DNA of 64,000 bases from Peribacillus muralis (GCF_001645685.2 NZ_CP017080.1:3215051-3279050); one strand, 5' to 3'; numbered from the stretch's first letter, positions 39,210 to 48,925 are shown. The notes: generated by a model not told the origin, from the letters alone. Made by a program: numbers and translations.

Positions 39210-39695
39210 TCAAGTTCGACGTTTTCTCCAACGATTAAACATCAGAAAGCAAAAAAGGCCTAACAAGCCGCCAAACGTATCGAGCATCACATCCTGCAGC
39301 AACGGAGTACGGCCGCCCGTCAGCTTTTGGTGCAGCTCATCGGCACTCGCATAAAGCAGGACACAAACCAAAGCCCCTGAAAACGAAAGCACTGCATTCC
39401 TGACAAAATGCCGCCAAACACCCAACGTTAACAGCCCAAACACGAAAAAGATAAACAGATGGGCCCCCTTCCGAATGAAAAACTCCAGAAACCCACTCAC
39501 CCCGGCCGCACGGGCACTCACTTCAGCCCCGCCATACATGAAGGAAATGCCCGCCAAGCGATCATACCAATACGGCGTATCGAACTGCGCAAAAAAAGGC
39601 GTAATCCTCTGCTCCTCATACGTCTGCGAGGAAAAAAAGAAAATCACCATCGCCCAAACAACGAGCAGGATGGGGAATATGTATTTTGGGATCAT
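39210..39695 (-). CDS. VanZ family membrane protein
   Basis: 161 residues with four membrane helices and family motifs FFFSSQ near the N-terminus, FIRKGAHLFIFFVFGLLT, and ASADELHQKLTGGRTPLLQDVMLDTFGGLLG. VanZ-like proteins can give low-level teicoplanin resistance; the molecular role is unknown. Its ATG overlaps the stop of a 43-codon ORF (ATGA). A truncated second copy of its 5' end lies at 48.2 kb. Confidence 0.88.
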   Translation of the reverse strand: MIPKYIFPILLVVWAMVIFFFSSQTYEEQRITPFFAQFDTPYWYDRLAGISFMYGGAEVSARAAGVSGFLEFFIRKGAHLFIFFVFGLLTLGVWRHFVRNAVLSFSGALVCVLLYASADELHQKLTGGRTPLLQDVMLDTFGGLLGLFCFLMFNRWRKRRT

Positions 39696-39932
39696 AAACG
39701 ATCAGACTCCTCGATGATTGCGCTTAATTTTTCCTTAAGCTCCTCCACCAGCCCAGTCAGGGTAATATCCTCTCCCGACTCCCCTTTTGCAAACGTATCC
39801 TTTAAGATTTCAAAAAACTCCATATTAAGCTCCCACTCCAATGTAATCGAGCCGCCTTCTCCGACTGATTCCCAATTCCTAATATTGAAATATAAGGAAT
39901 ATAGCTCATTTATTTGATAATTACATAAATGG
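39581..39932. repeat. About 350-bp direct repeat, copy A
   Basis: Contains the first codons of vanZ, the 43-codon ORF and its upstream region. Copy B is at 48128-48477. The two are similar over most of their length, with small insertions and deletions. Confidence 0.85.
39692..39823 (-). CDS. 43-codon acidic ORF coupled to vanZ
   Basis: MEFFEILKDTFAKGESGEDITLTGLVEELKEKLSAIIEESDRL. Acidic, helical, ending in an ATGA overlap with vanZ; GGGAG 6 bases before ATG. A second, diverged copy at 48227-48358 keeps frame and length with mainly conservative changes, which argues for coding. No known family recognised. Confidence 0.6.
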   Translation of the reverse strand: MEFFEILKDTFAKGESGEDITLTGLVEELKEKLSAIIEESDRL

Positions 39933-39976
39933 CGGGGATTGGCAAGTGGAAGTACTTCAAAGTACCTATCTTGAAA

Positions 39977-41119
39977 TCATTTGAATTCCAAAGGGGCCTT
40001 ATCAATTTTACCAAAACGATATAAAATATCTTGAACGATTCGATAAGATGCTTGGCCATCTCCATAAGGGTTTGCCGATTTAGCCATTTCATTGTATTTC
40101 CCTTCATTATTCAATAACTCATGTGCAGTCTGAAAGATAATATCTTCATCAGTGCCAACAAGCTTTAATGTTCCTGCTTCTACTCCTTCCGGCCTTTCTG
40201 TTGTATCTCTAAGAACCAGCACAGGAACACCTAATGATGGAGCTTCTTCTTGAACTCCACCAGAGTCAGTCAGAATGAGGTGTGAACGTGAAGCAAAGTT
40301 ATGGAAGTCTATTACTCCTAACGGCTCGATCAGATGAATCCTTTTATGATTGCCCAATACTTCTTTGGCCATTTCTCTTACAGCAGGATTGCGATGAACA
40401 GGATAGACCACTTGCACATTACTGTTTTCTTCTAAAAGACGTTTAATGGCCTTAAACATGTTTCTCATAGGTTCACCAAGATTTTCCCGTCTATGAGCAG
40501 TCAGCAATATCATTTTATCTAAGCCGATTTCTTCGATAAGGTCATGCTTATATGAATCTGATACAGTAGTTTTTAAAGCATCGATAGCCGTATTGCCTGT
40601 TACAATGATCGCTTCTTGTTTTTTATTTTCTTGTATAAGATTTTCTTTCGACTGTACTGTTGGGGAAAAATGCAGATCCGCTATTACTCCTGTTAATTGC
40701 CTATTCACTTCCTCGGGGAATGGTGAGTACTTATTCCATGTCCTTAAACCAGCTTCAACATGACCAACTGCTATTTGGTTATAAAACGCAGCAAGACTTG
40801 CTACAAAAGTGGTTGAAGTATCTCCGTGAACGAGAACCAAGTCTGGCTGCACTTCTTTCATTATTTTTTCTAAGCCAGATAAAGCATCTATCGTGATTCC
40901 TGCCAAAGTTTGACGTTCTTTCATGATATTCAAGTCATGATCCGGGGTTATATTGAATACCTCCAAAACTTGATCTAACATTTCCCTATGCTGTGCTGTC
41001 ACAGTAACGATGGATTCAATAGTATCGGAATGTTTCTTTAATTCCAATACTAGGGGAGCCATTTTAATGGCTTCAGGTCTTGTTCCAAAAATGGTCATTA
41101 TTTTAATTTTACTTTTCAT
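39977..41119 (-). CDS. wecB: UDP-N-acetylglucosamine 2-epimerase (non-hydrolysing)
   Basis: 380 residues, GT-B-like fold: FGTRPEAIKMAPL at the N-terminus, VHGDTSTTFVASLAA, TAHRRENLGEPM and LTDSGGVQEEAPSLGVPVL (UDP binding). It converts UDP-GlcNAc to UDP-ManNAc. ATG 41119 with GGAG 6 bases upstream. It ends the minus-strand polysaccharide block and supplies substrate for WecC there. Confidence 0.93.
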   Translation of the reverse strand: MKSKIKIMTIFGTRPEAIKMAPLVLELKKHSDTIESIVTVTAQHREMLDQVLEVFNITPDHDLNIMKERQTLAGITIDALSGLEKIMKEVQPDLVLVHGDTSTTFVASLAAFYNQIAVGHVEAGLRTWNKYSPFPEEVNRQLTGVIADLHFSPTVQSKENLIQENKKQEAIIVTGNTAIDALKTTVSDSYKHDLIEEIGLDKMILLTAHRRENLGEPMRNMFKAIKRLLEENSNVQVVYPVHRNPAVREMAKEVLGNHKRIHLIEPLGVIDFHNFASRSHLILTDSGGVQEEAPSLGVPVLVLRDTTERPEGVEAGTLKLVGTDEDIIFQTAHELLNNEGKYNEMAKSANPYGDGQASYRIVQDILYRFGKIDKAPLEFK

Positions 41120-41250
41120 GCTTATCTCCTTCATTTAAAATATAAATCACGCTAGCCCCTTATCCTGCTCCGATTGTGGCTGATGGGAGGATCGTCCGCT
41201 GGTTTTGGCTTTTCCTTTGTGACGGATGGTTCATATGCACCTTGCTATGT

Positions 41251-42390
41251 TTATTCCGCTAGCTCTTGTTCAATAATTTCAAATCTAGTACTCCAATCAT
41301 TCCTTTTAGCAAAGGACTTTAATGAACTCTTATCGAATTTTGTTGTTAGCATCGTCTTTAATTTCCCCAAAAACTCTACCTTATTTATAGCAATTTCGAA
41401 TGGGCCATCAATATGATTTATTTCATTAAAACTAGTAGTCAAGGTCGGGGTACCCGCTGCCAAATACTCAAATAACTTAACGGGATTGATCGCGTTCGTT
41501 AATTTATTCACTTTAAAAGGGATGATGGCTATGTCACTAAAAAATAAAAAATGTGGTAGACTATTATATTTTTTAGGACCAATAATGTGTACGTTGTTAA
41601 ACCTTTCAAGCCCTGTTAATCCACCATGATCCGGTCCAATGAAAAAAAACTGAACCTCACTTAGATGACTAACTACAAATTCGATCAATTCCTTATCCAG
41701 CCATTCACCTATGGCTCCAATGTATATACATATTTTACTGTTTTGATGTTCCTTGAATTCCGAAGGCAATACATAAGTTTCTTTTTGAAAATCTTCAAAG
41801 TTTACAGCATTGGGCAGATAAATAACATCACTTCTAATTTCCCTCACTCTATTTTCCAATAACTTGGCAGTCGAAAAAACGATATCACTTTCATTGATCA
41901 ATCTCTTCTCAAAGTTTTCAAGCGTTTTAAAGTAACCTTTAAAACCTGTTTGTTCATCTGCTACTCGATGAACAAGCTTTTTATAAGTAAGGAATTCTTT
42001 TATATAATAAGATTTAATATTCGAAAGCCATAATACATCAACGTCTCCAAAACCGATTTTCATTAATTCTTTCTTTAAATTTGGTATAGCCGTATACAAG
42101 TACTTTTTTCCTATTACCGATGTATTGAATATTGGCATTTTTATAAATGGAATCAAAGTAAATGGGGCATACCCATATATATTTTTGCTCAATTCAACTC
42201 TCTTAGATGAGTTAAGTTTCCTTCTTTGGTTTACCAACGCTTTATCATTAACATAGTGAGCAATGCTATACGCTGGAGATAGCCACAAAACCTCATACCC
42301 ATTTTTTGCGAATAATTCAGCGTAATGGTGAGCACCAATTTTTACAGTGCTATTAAACTCCTGACTTTCAACCATTACTATCTTTTTCAA
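41251..42390 (-). CDS. Glycosyltransferase, GT4/TuaH-like
   Basis: 379 residues, GT-B fold. N-terminal acceptor domain; C-terminal donor domain with ICIYIGAIGEW, FFFIGPDHGG and the NPVKLFEYLAAGTPTLTTS segment (EX7E-like region). Resembles TuaH and other wall-polysaccharide transferases; sugar specificity unknown. TTG 42390 with GGGGG 7 bases upstream is the most likely start; a longer frame upstream has no support. AT-rich. Confidence 0.82.
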   Translation of the reverse strand: MKKIVMVESQEFNSTVKIGAHHYAELFAKNGYEVLWLSPAYSIAHYVNDKALVNQRRKLNSSKRVELSKNIYGYAPFTLIPFIKMPIFNTSVIGKKYLYTAIPNLKKELMKIGFGDVDVLWLSNIKSYYIKEFLTYKKLVHRVADEQTGFKGYFKTLENFEKRLINESDIVFSTAKLLENRVREIRSDVIYLPNAVNFEDFQKETYVLPSEFKEHQNSKICIYIGAIGEWLDKELIEFVVSHLSEVQFFFIGPDHGGLTGLERFNNVHIIGPKKYNSLPHFLFFSDIAIIPFKVNKLTNAINPVKLFEYLAAGTPTLTTSFNEINHIDGPFEIAINKVEFLGKLKTMLTTKFDKSSLKSFAKRNDWSTRFEIIEQELAE

Positions 42391-42456
42391 TTTTTTACCC
42401 CCTTTTGTTACAACCACCAAAAAATTGAACACAAACCGTTTGCACAAACTGCCAAA

Positions 42457-43872
42457 CTATTTTTTTAAATTCTTGTAATTAATAAAAAATATGACCATTA
42501 AGAGAAAAATCCCTATACCTATTTGTATCGGATTCGTTTTAGTAAGCGTAGAAATTAATGCAAAAAACGTTAAGGAAAAAATTTCAAAATAAAGCTTTTT
42601 ATAATTAATATTAAAAGAAAAATTCTTCACACCAAAATTAGTTCGTAAAATTAAGAAGAACACATAAGAAACCCCAGTTGAAATTGCCGCTCCCTTAGCT
42701 CCCAAATAGGGAACTAATCCAAGGTTCCCTATTATGCTTACCAAACATACCAATACGGAAATCAAAATATGATATTTAGGTTTTTTATTGAAATTTATGC
42801 CAACAACCGAAATCTCGGAAATGGTATACATAACCGGAACTAAGACTAACATTGGAAATATGTATACGGCTTCCATATATTGTTCTCCAAACATTATCTT
42901 CAACAAATCTTTGGAAAATATCAAAATAAAGCCTATAGCAGTCATGGCAAAAGAAACCAGGCTAAACATCCTCGAAAAGAACTGTCTATCTTGATTATTT
43001 TCTTGGTATTTTTGATTACTTAGTGGAACCCAAAAGGTTGTAAAACTAATTTGAATGATCGTTAAAATCGCGACTAGCTTAAACGCAGCGGCATATAATC
43101 CAAGCTCTCTATAATCCCCTAATGCTTTAATGAAAAATCGGTCGGTATATTGGAAAACCCATGTCATGATCATTGTTATGGCTAATGGAAAGCCATAGCT
43201 GATCAATTGCCTATAGTTATAGGTTTTCTTGTTTCCAGGATCACCTTTACTTAATTTCCAATTTTCTTTCGTAAGAATAATGGCGATGAGTGATACTGCA
43301 AGACAAGTAACTATCATTGAAATTATGGGAATATAATATTCTTTTATATTGAAATAACTATAATATATAAGGAGCAGGATACCGAAATCCAATAATTTTG
43401 TTGTGACCTGGAGAACGGAATATAAGCCACCCCGTTGCTCCATCCTAACAACCAATAGGGAAAATCTATTGAAGATACTCATCACTAATCCTATTAATAA
43501 TAAGATGATTAAATTAAAATCATTACTATCAAAAAGGAAAAACACAGCATACTCACGAAAGATTAAAATGATCAATGCAATTGCTATGAGCATGAAGAAG
43601 GAAATCCTCAAACAATAAAATAATAAATTCTTCCTTAATCCTTTATCCACTTCATAATAAAATCTCCCATAACTTTGATCCGTACCAAGCATTGAAATCA
43701 TTAATAATAGATTAAGTATGATGGTGAAAAGTGAAAAAACTCCAAAGTCCTCAGGGGAAATGATTCTTGTAATGATCGGTGTACTAATTAAAGCTATTAA
43801 TAAGCTCACCCAATTTCCTATGGAAAAAGAAAGGAATTTTTTCATTAAAGAATGACTAAACATTTTTCGCAT
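42457..43872 (-). CDS. Polysaccharide flippase (Wzx/MATE-like)
   Basis: 471 residues with 12-14 predicted membrane helices, start FLSFSIGNWVSLLIALISTPIITRIISPEDFGVFSLF being the typical Wzx/PST N-terminus. It should flip undecaprenyl-linked oligosaccharide across the membrane. Overlaps the upstream glycosyltransferase gene by 17 bases. Markedly AT-rich compared with the core genome, suggesting transfer. Confidence 0.88.
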   Translation of the reverse strand: MRKMFSHSLMKKFLSFSIGNWVSLLIALISTPIITRIISPEDFGVFSLFTIILNLLLMISMLGTDQSYGRFYYEVDKGLRKNLLFYCLRISFFMLIAIALIILIFREYAVFFLFDSNDFNLIILLLIGLVMSIFNRFSLLVVRMEQRGGLYSVLQVTTKLLDFGILLLIYYSYFNIKEYYIPIISMIVTCLAVSLIAIILTKENWKLSKGDPGNKKTYNYRQLISYGFPLAITMIMTWVFQYTDRFFIKALGDYRELGLYAAAFKLVAILTIIQISFTTFWVPLSNQKYQENNQDRQFFSRMFSLVSFAMTAIGFILIFSKDLLKIMFGEQYMEAVYIFPMLVLVPVMYTISEISVVGINFNKKPKYHILISVLVCLVSIIGNLGLVPYLGAKGAAISTGVSYVFFLILRTNFGVKNFSFNINYKKLYFEIFSLTFFALISTLTKTNPIQIGIGIFLLMVIFFINYKNLKK

Positions 43873-44980
43873 CAGAAATTAACTCCAGCTCTTTTGATGT
43901 AACTAATTCTGGTCTGCACTTTTCCTGTATGGACATTGACGCATGTTTAGAAAGGAATGCAAATTCAGAAGGATTCTCATATAAATGTTTAATGGAGGAA
44001 GCAATTTCTTTAGCTCCGCCAGTAAGAATCCCTGTTTTTTCATGTACCACATACTCAGGAATGGCCGTGTTATTGGAGGTGATGGGAACCAATCCACTTG
44101 ACATTGCTTCACACATCGAGACTCCTTGGGCATCCTGTCTTGTTGGACAAAGAAAGATCCCATGTTCTTTATGTACGTTAGCCATTTCCTGTTGATTTAA
44201 AAAATTCCTGTGCAGCTTTACATTCTTGAATTTTTCCAGTGGTTCCGTTAATGGATCAAAATACTTTCCTTCCCCGTAGATGGTAAACTCCAATTCATTA
44301 AACATAGATTCTTCACTTAATTGCAGAATGGCATCGATAGCGATATCATTGGCATATTTTTTAGAAGAGAAAGGCCTGATCATCAATATTTTTCTCCTTA
44401 ATTCCTGACCTTTCTCTAAATATGGAAACAATTGATTGTCTATAGGGTTAGGTATAATATCAAATCGTTTGATCTTAGTGCCCGTGTCACATTCTAAAAT
44501 ATCTTTCATCCACTCAGATACAAATATGAAGGACGTATTCTTATTTGAATGGTTGATGAATTTCCTGAAATTCCACATTTGTCTCATGTTTATCAACGCG
44601 TATTTTGGAAATTCTCTCCAGTCGAAATTAAATAACCTTCTGTACCATCCAAGCGCCTCTACACCATGGACCCAAACGATCGTCTTGATGTGAACTTGTT
44701 CAATAACGGACATCATATGTCTATCCAAAAAATGAATCAATAATTTTTCCGGTTTTATTTGATTGATGATTTCCAGCAAATCCTCACGATTGCCTTCAAC
44801 GATATCAATCGAATCAAAGGAATAGTTTATCTTGCTTTTTATCTTATTATCTAAAACAAAGACAGATATATTCATATTTGGCGAGAATTCCAGATAATTA
44901 ATGATTCTTCGATGTACAAAGGCATTTCTATATAAATTCCCTTGTTTAGGATACCTATTAGTAATTAAAAGATAATTCAA
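43856..44980 (-). CDS. Glycosyltransferase family 4 protein
   Basis: About 374 residues: LITNRYPKQGNLYRNAFVHRR N-terminus, IVWVHGVEALGWYRR, the donor domain with RPFSSKKYANDIAIDAI and the EAMSSGLVPITSNNTAIPEYV motif with its EX7E glutamates. TTG 44980 (GAGG 9 bases upstream) is preferred over TTG 44995, which overlaps the wecC stop and covers that ribosome binding site. Probable retaining transferase for the ManNAcA polymer. Confidence 0.85.
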   Translation of the reverse strand: MNYLLITNRYPKQGNLYRNAFVHRRIINYLEFSPNMNISVFVLDNKIKSKINYSFDSIDIVEGNREDLLEIINQIKPEKLLIHFLDRHMMSVIEQVHIKTIVWVHGVEALGWYRRLFNFDWREFPKYALINMRQMWNFRKFINHSNKNTSFIFVSEWMKDILECDTGTKIKRFDIIPNPIDNQLFPYLEKGQELRRKILMIRPFSSKKYANDIAIDAILQLSEESMFNELEFTIYGEGKYFDPLTEPLEKFKNVKLHRNFLNQQEMANVHKEHGIFLCPTRQDAQGVSMCEAMSSGLVPITSNNTAIPEYVVHEKTGILTGGAKEIASSIKHLYENPSEFAFLSKHASMSIQEKCRPELVTSKELELISDAKNV

Positions 44981-44991
44981 TGTTAATCGCC

Positions 44992-46272
44992 TCAAACGGT
45001 TAGGTATTTTTCTGTTGCTGCATTATCGTATGGCTCACTTTTCGTATATAATCCCCTCGTATCTATGATATGTTTTTCCTTAATACTATTTTTATCTATT
45101 GCTTTAAAGTAGTCGTGATCCACTAATATGACCAATATGTCGGCATTTGCTATTGCATCCTCCGTGTTTATCAATTCAATGTTTTTATTTCTAAGAACAC
45201 TCGGTAATTCCGAAATATGAGGTTCCACTACATAAATGGTCGAAGGAAGCATTTCAGCTAAATCTTTTACGATTTCCAAAGCGGGGCTTTCTCTTAAATC
45301 ATCAATGTTTGCCTTGAAAGCAAGACCTAAACATGCAATTTTGGAATGGGCCGGATCAGTAGCTGCTTCTTTGATTTTATCAATAACGAAGTTTGGTTTT
45401 GAATCATTGACGTTTCTTGCGGTATAAATCAATTGTGCTCTCTCAGGTGCTGCATCCACAATGAACCATGGATCGACCGCAATACAATGTCCCCCGACTC
45501 CAGGACCCGGTTGTAGAATATCCACACGGGGATGATGATTAGCCAATCTTATCAATTCCCAAACATCAATCTCTTGATCATCACAAATCATGGAAAGTTC
45601 ATTTGCAAAAGCAATATTCACATCTCTGTATGTGTTTTCAGTTAGTTTGGTTAATTCCGCAGTCTTTGCATTTGTCTGAAGGACCTCCCCCTCAACGAAT
45701 GATTCATAAAATTCCGCTGTTTTTTGTGTGGACATCTTATTGATCCCGCCGACAGTTCGATCATTTTCAATTAATTCCTTCAGTATTTTCCCAGGCAATA
45801 CACGTTCCGGACAATGCGATATGAAAATTTGGTTGGATTTTCTTTCATCCATGCTTAAATCCGGTCTTTCATTTAATATCCACTCTGCCATTTTTTCAGT
45901 CGTACCGATGGGGCTAGTAGATTCAAGGATGATTAGGTTCCCAGGTTCAATATATGGGATGATCGATTTAGTGGCTGATTCGACATATGCCATATCAGGC
46001 TTATGCTTCTCTTTAAATGGTGTCGGTACAGCCAGAATATAAATATCGGCCTTTATAGGCTCGATATCGGCCGTCAATTTACCTGCCGTCACCACCTTTT
46101 TCACAACTTTCTCTAGGTCCGGTTCATATATGTGCACCTGCCCATTGTTAATTAAACGGACGGCTTCTTCATTAACGTCTACACCATGTACCGTGAATCC
46201 TTTATCCGCTAAAACAGCTGCTGTTGGTAAACCAATATAACCCAAACCAACTATACAAATCTTTGATTTCAA
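44992..46272 (-). CDS. wecC: UDP-N-acetyl-D-mannosamine dehydrogenase
   Basis: About 426 residues, UDP-sugar dehydrogenase fold: NAD motif GLGYIGLPTAAVLA, and catalytic Cys in LQPGPGVGGHCIAVDPWFIV, which is the WecC form rather than the UDP-glucose dehydrogenase form. It oxidises UDP-ManNAc to UDP-ManNAcA. TTG 46272 with GGAG 9 bases upstream gives MKSKICIVGLGYIG; ATG codons upstream (46287, 46281) overlap that ribosome binding site. With wecB it completes the ManNAcA pathway. Confidence 0.9.
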   Translation of the reverse strand: MKSKICIVGLGYIGLPTAAVLADKGFTVHGVDVNEEAVRLINNGQVHIYEPDLEKVVKKVVTAGKLTADIEPIKADIYILAVPTPFKEKHKPDMAYVESATKSIIPYIEPGNLIILESTSPIGTTEKMAEWILNERPDLSMDERKSNQIFISHCPERVLPGKILKELIENDRTVGGINKMSTQKTAEFYESFVEGEVLQTNAKTAELTKLTENTYRDVNIAFANELSMICDDQEIDVWELIRLANHHPRVDILQPGPGVGGHCIAVDPWFIVDAAPERAQLIYTARNVNDSKPNFVIDKIKEAATDPAHSKIACLGLAFKANIDDLRESPALEIVKDLAEMLPSTIYVVEPHISELPSVLRNKNIELINTEDAIANADILVILVDHDYFKAIDKNSIKEKHIIDTRGLYTKSEPYDNAATEKYLTV

Positions 46273-46400
46273 TTCAATCATCTCCATTTTTTTAGTAAGT
46301 CTTACCCGAAGTAATCATGCATTTCTCGTTTCCATATCAAAATATACATTTCGGTTATGGATATAAGCCACAGCTTTCCATTTGGCTACTCCCTTACTGA

Positions 46401-47282
46401 TTATTCTTTTACCTTTTGTTTTTCTAATAGATTTTCTATAAACGCCAAAATATCATCTTTAAGAATGTCATCCTTCAAGGCAAACTCAATCGTTGTCTGG
46501 ATGAAACCGAATTTCTCGCCAACGTCAAATCGTTTCCCTTCAAAGTCGTAAGCAAAGACTCTCTGAATTTCGTTCAATTTTTGGATGGCATCCGTCAGTT
46601 GGATTTCTCCGCCAGCCCCCAGTTCTTGTTTCTCCAGGAACATGATTATTTCCGGGGTGAAAATGTAACGGCCCATGATTGCCAGGTTGGAGGGGGCTGT
46701 CCCTTTTTCCGGCTTTTCGACAAAGTTATGGACTTCATAGCGCCGGCCGTTCCGGTTACCGGGATCGACAATTCCGTAACGGTGCGTTTCTTCTTGCGGA
46801 ACGGTTTGGACACCGATGACAGACGATAAGGTTTTATCGTATTGGTTGATTAGCTGCTTTAAGCATGGTGTCTCCGCTTGGACGATATCATCGCCAAGCA
46901 AAACGGCGAAGGGTTCATTTCCGATGAATTTCCTTGCACACCAGACAGCATGACCCAACCCTTTTGGCTCCTTTTGCCTGATGTAATGAATGTCCACTTT
47001 GGAAGGAGCCTGTACTCTCTCCAATAATTCGAATTTGTTTTTTTCCATTAAGTTATTTTCCAGTTCGAATGCATTATCGAAATGATCCTCAATCGCGCGC
47101 TTCCCTTTTCCAGTCACGATAATGATATCTTCAATACCGGAAGCCACCGCTTCTTCAATGATATATTGGATGGTCGGCTTATCCACGATCGGCAGCATTT
47201 CCTTCGGCATCGCTTTGGTCGCAGGCAGAAACCTTGTTCCTAGCCCCGCCGCCGGAATGATGGCTTTTTTAACTCTTTTCAA
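46401..47282 (-). CDS. galU: UTP--glucose-1-phosphate uridylyltransferase
   Basis: 293 residues, nearly the GtaB/GalU consensus: [50 protein letters not shown], and [13 protein letters not shown]. Produces UDP-glucose for polymers and glycolipids. TTG 47282 with GGGGGAG six bases upstream. Probably the first gene of the minus-strand polysaccharide block (wecC starts 128 bases after its stop). Confidence 0.95.
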   Translation of the reverse strand: MKRVKKAIIPAAGLGTRFLPATKAMPKEMLPIVDKPTIQYIIEEAVASGIEDIIIVTGKGKRAIEDHFDNAFELENNLMEKNKFELLERVQAPSKVDIHYIRQKEPKGLGHAVWCARKFIGNEPFAVLLGDDIVQAETPCLKQLINQYDKTLSSVIGVQTVPQEETHRYGIVDPGNRNGRRYEVHNFVEKPEKGTAPSNLAIMGRYIFTPEIIMFLEKQELGAGGEIQLTDAIQKLNEIQRVFAYDFEGKRFDVGEKFGFIQTTIEFALKDDILKDDILAFIENLLEKQKVKE

Positions 47283-47795
47283 ACGGTTCTCCCCCTCTAG
47301 CAATTCGTCAGCCCCATAAAAAAATGAACCTGAGGCTAATGAGCATTTTTTCACTCAATATCAAATAAACGGTGATATTCCCTTCCTTGAAAATGGCAAG
47401 ATTCACAAAAGCCTGATATTCCATGCAGCTACTATTGCGCTCTTAACCATTGATTTAATTGTTACTTCTTCTTTTTTCAGCAATCTCTGTATAAATGGAT
47501 CTTCCTTAAACCATCATAAGCTTCGTTCATTTTGAAGCTCGATTTGTAGTATACTGAGCATCTGTCATTCCTTCATTTTATAAGAATAAATGACACGAGG
47601 TGTTCCAAATTTGAAACTCCCTGTGCCATTTATGAACTTCATCAAAAGCATTTTTATGATTCGTAATACAGAGTATCGACCATTGCACGCGTTAGTCGTC
47701 GCATGTGCACTCGATGTAATTAGACGGAATGATGTAATCCTCCGCGCGTTCAACCCCAAAATAAGAGACTCCACTGTTCAGGTGAAATTTGCACC
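47283..47795. other. Intergenic region upstream of galU
   Basis: About 510 bases. Reading frames on both strands (about 47565-47795) are short and without ribosome binding sites. A palindrome-like stretch lies near 47560-47600. No gene or RNA family was recognised. Confidence 0.4.
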
Positions 47796-48062
47796 AAATA
47801 AAAAAAGAGCGGAACCGACGAATCTCTCTGGTTTGCCAGTAAAAGATTCAGTACATGCCCCTACTCCTATTGTGGAAACCCGATGTTCCCAGTTTTTTTT
47901 CACACACTTGTTTTGAGAGAATCTGCAGTTAGCTGGGTGAACTTTCTATCCAAAAGGATGAAGAGCACCCGAACTCTTAGATGAAGACGATCATGCATCG
48001 ATTATGAAACTGGGCATTTTATCAATTTCGATGAAAATGGGGAAAAGTAAACCGGTGTTGAA
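47796..48062 (+). mobile_element. Decayed IS21-family remnant
   Basis: Three joined pieces match the IS21 element at the right end of the window: the istA 3' end (ELTNPPGL...VETR region), an istB 5' piece (about 47898-47990) and the IS terminus TTTCGATGAAAATGGGGAAAA (48027-48047). The istB middle is deleted. Orientation is opposite to the other copy. Confidence 0.8.
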
Positions 48063-48169
48063 GTATGCCCACTCACCTCAACCCGCCCAAGCATGAAGGA
48101 AAACTCCCCCAAGCAATCCTATTAAAGCGAACTGCGCGCCAATAAAGGCGTCATCCCCTGCTCCTCATA

Positions 48170-48230
48170 GATCTGCGAGAAAAAAGAAAATCACCATCGC
48201 CCCGGATGGGGTATATGTATTATGGATCAT
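48170..48230 (-). pseudogene. Truncated vanZ copy
   Basis: The vanZ start region in copy B: ATG at 48230, internal deletion relative to the intact gene, early stop. No membrane core remains. Confidence 0.7.
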
Positions 48231-48358
48231 ACACGTTCAGGCTCCTCGATGATTGCGCTTAATTTTCCCTTAAGCTCCTCCACCAGCTCCGTTATCGTAA
48301 TATCCTCTCCAGACTCCCCTTTTGCGTACGTATCCTTTAAGATTTCTAAAAATTCCAT
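48227..48358 (-). CDS. 43-codon acidic ORF, second copy
   Basis: MEFLEILKDTYAKGESGEDITITELVEELKGKLSAIIEEPERV. Same length and start as the ORF at 39692-39823, with about eight substitutions and no frameshift. It retains the ATGA junction with a broken vanZ. It may still be expressed. Function unknown. Confidence 0.5.
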   Translation of the reverse strand: MEFLEILKDTYAKGESGEDITITELVEELKGKLSAIIEEPERV

Positions 48359-48581
48359 TTCAAAATCCAACTCCCATATAGTCGAGCCGCCCGCTCATAC
48401 TGTTTTCCCATTCCAATTTTTGATATATTAGGAATATAGCTCATTTAATTGATAATTACATATATGGTTGAATATGACAAGTTAAATTACTGTAAAGCTA
48501 CCATTAGTAACTAGTTCAACTAGTATATTTAGCGGATACAACAAAAAAAAGGACCGATTCCTCAGCCCCAGCATTCCCCAA

Positions 48582-48719
48582 TTATGATTGACCCAGAAAA
48601 AAAGTCATGACTGAAATTAAAACCAAAATAATCGTAATATAAGACCCGATAAACAGCTTCTTTTTTCTCTGTTTCTTTGCATAAACTTCCTCGAACGTAA
48701 TGAATTTGTTTTTTGTCAT
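48582..48719 (-). CDS. 45-residue single-pass membrane protein
   Basis: MTKNKFITFEEVYAKKQRKKK followed by one membrane helix (LFIGSYITIILVLISVMTFFL). AAAGGAG 8 bases before ATG 48719. A short basic cytosolic domain and a single helix; no family recognised. A leader with a small stem lies upstream. The frame extending to 48812 is not supported. Confidence 0.6.
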   Translation of the reverse strand: MTKNKFITFEEVYAKKQRKKKLFIGSYITIILVLISVMTFFLGQS

Positions 48720-48882
48720 CGAATAATCTCCTTTAATTCTGATGGCAGCTAACTGACATCGCCCTCCGCGAAGTCCCTTTGCTTTATTTATATGTATAGT
48801 ATCGGCACACATCGCGAAATATTTAAGAGATTATATGAACTATTTTTCATCTTCCTTTTGTAGAAGGTTCACTTGGGATGAA

Positions 48883-48910
48883 ATAAAAAAAAGACTGTAT
48901 AACAGTCTTT
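48883..48910 (-). terminator. Terminator of the SinI-like gene
   Basis: AAAGACTGT / ACAGTCTTT 9-bp stem with a 3-base loop, then TTTTTTT on the minus strand, 15 bases after the stop. Confidence 0.85.
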
Positions 48911-48925
48911 CAAAGAAACCCTTTC

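Larger units (their letters stand above)
48128..48477. repeat. About 350-bp direct repeat, copy B
   Basis: Second copy of the 39581-39932 segment. It contains a broken vanZ start (reads 21 codons then stops; the rest is absent) and an intact 43-codon ORF. It is joined on its left to IS21 debris. Confidence 0.85.

Noticed and set aside
41120..41250. Small gene between wecB and the upstream glycosyltransferase gene
   Set aside because: A short plus-strand frame exists but has no ribosome binding site and crosses the glycosyltransferase C-terminus antisense.
44992..46272. UDP-glucose 6-dehydrogenase
   Set aside because: The GPGVGGHCIAVDPWF motif and the nearby wecB point to UDP-ManNAc dehydrogenase instead.
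47565..47774. Minus-strand 69-codon ORF upstream of galU
   Set aside because: No ribosome binding site, unusual composition and overlap with opposite-strand frame; may be a dispersed-repeat remnant only.
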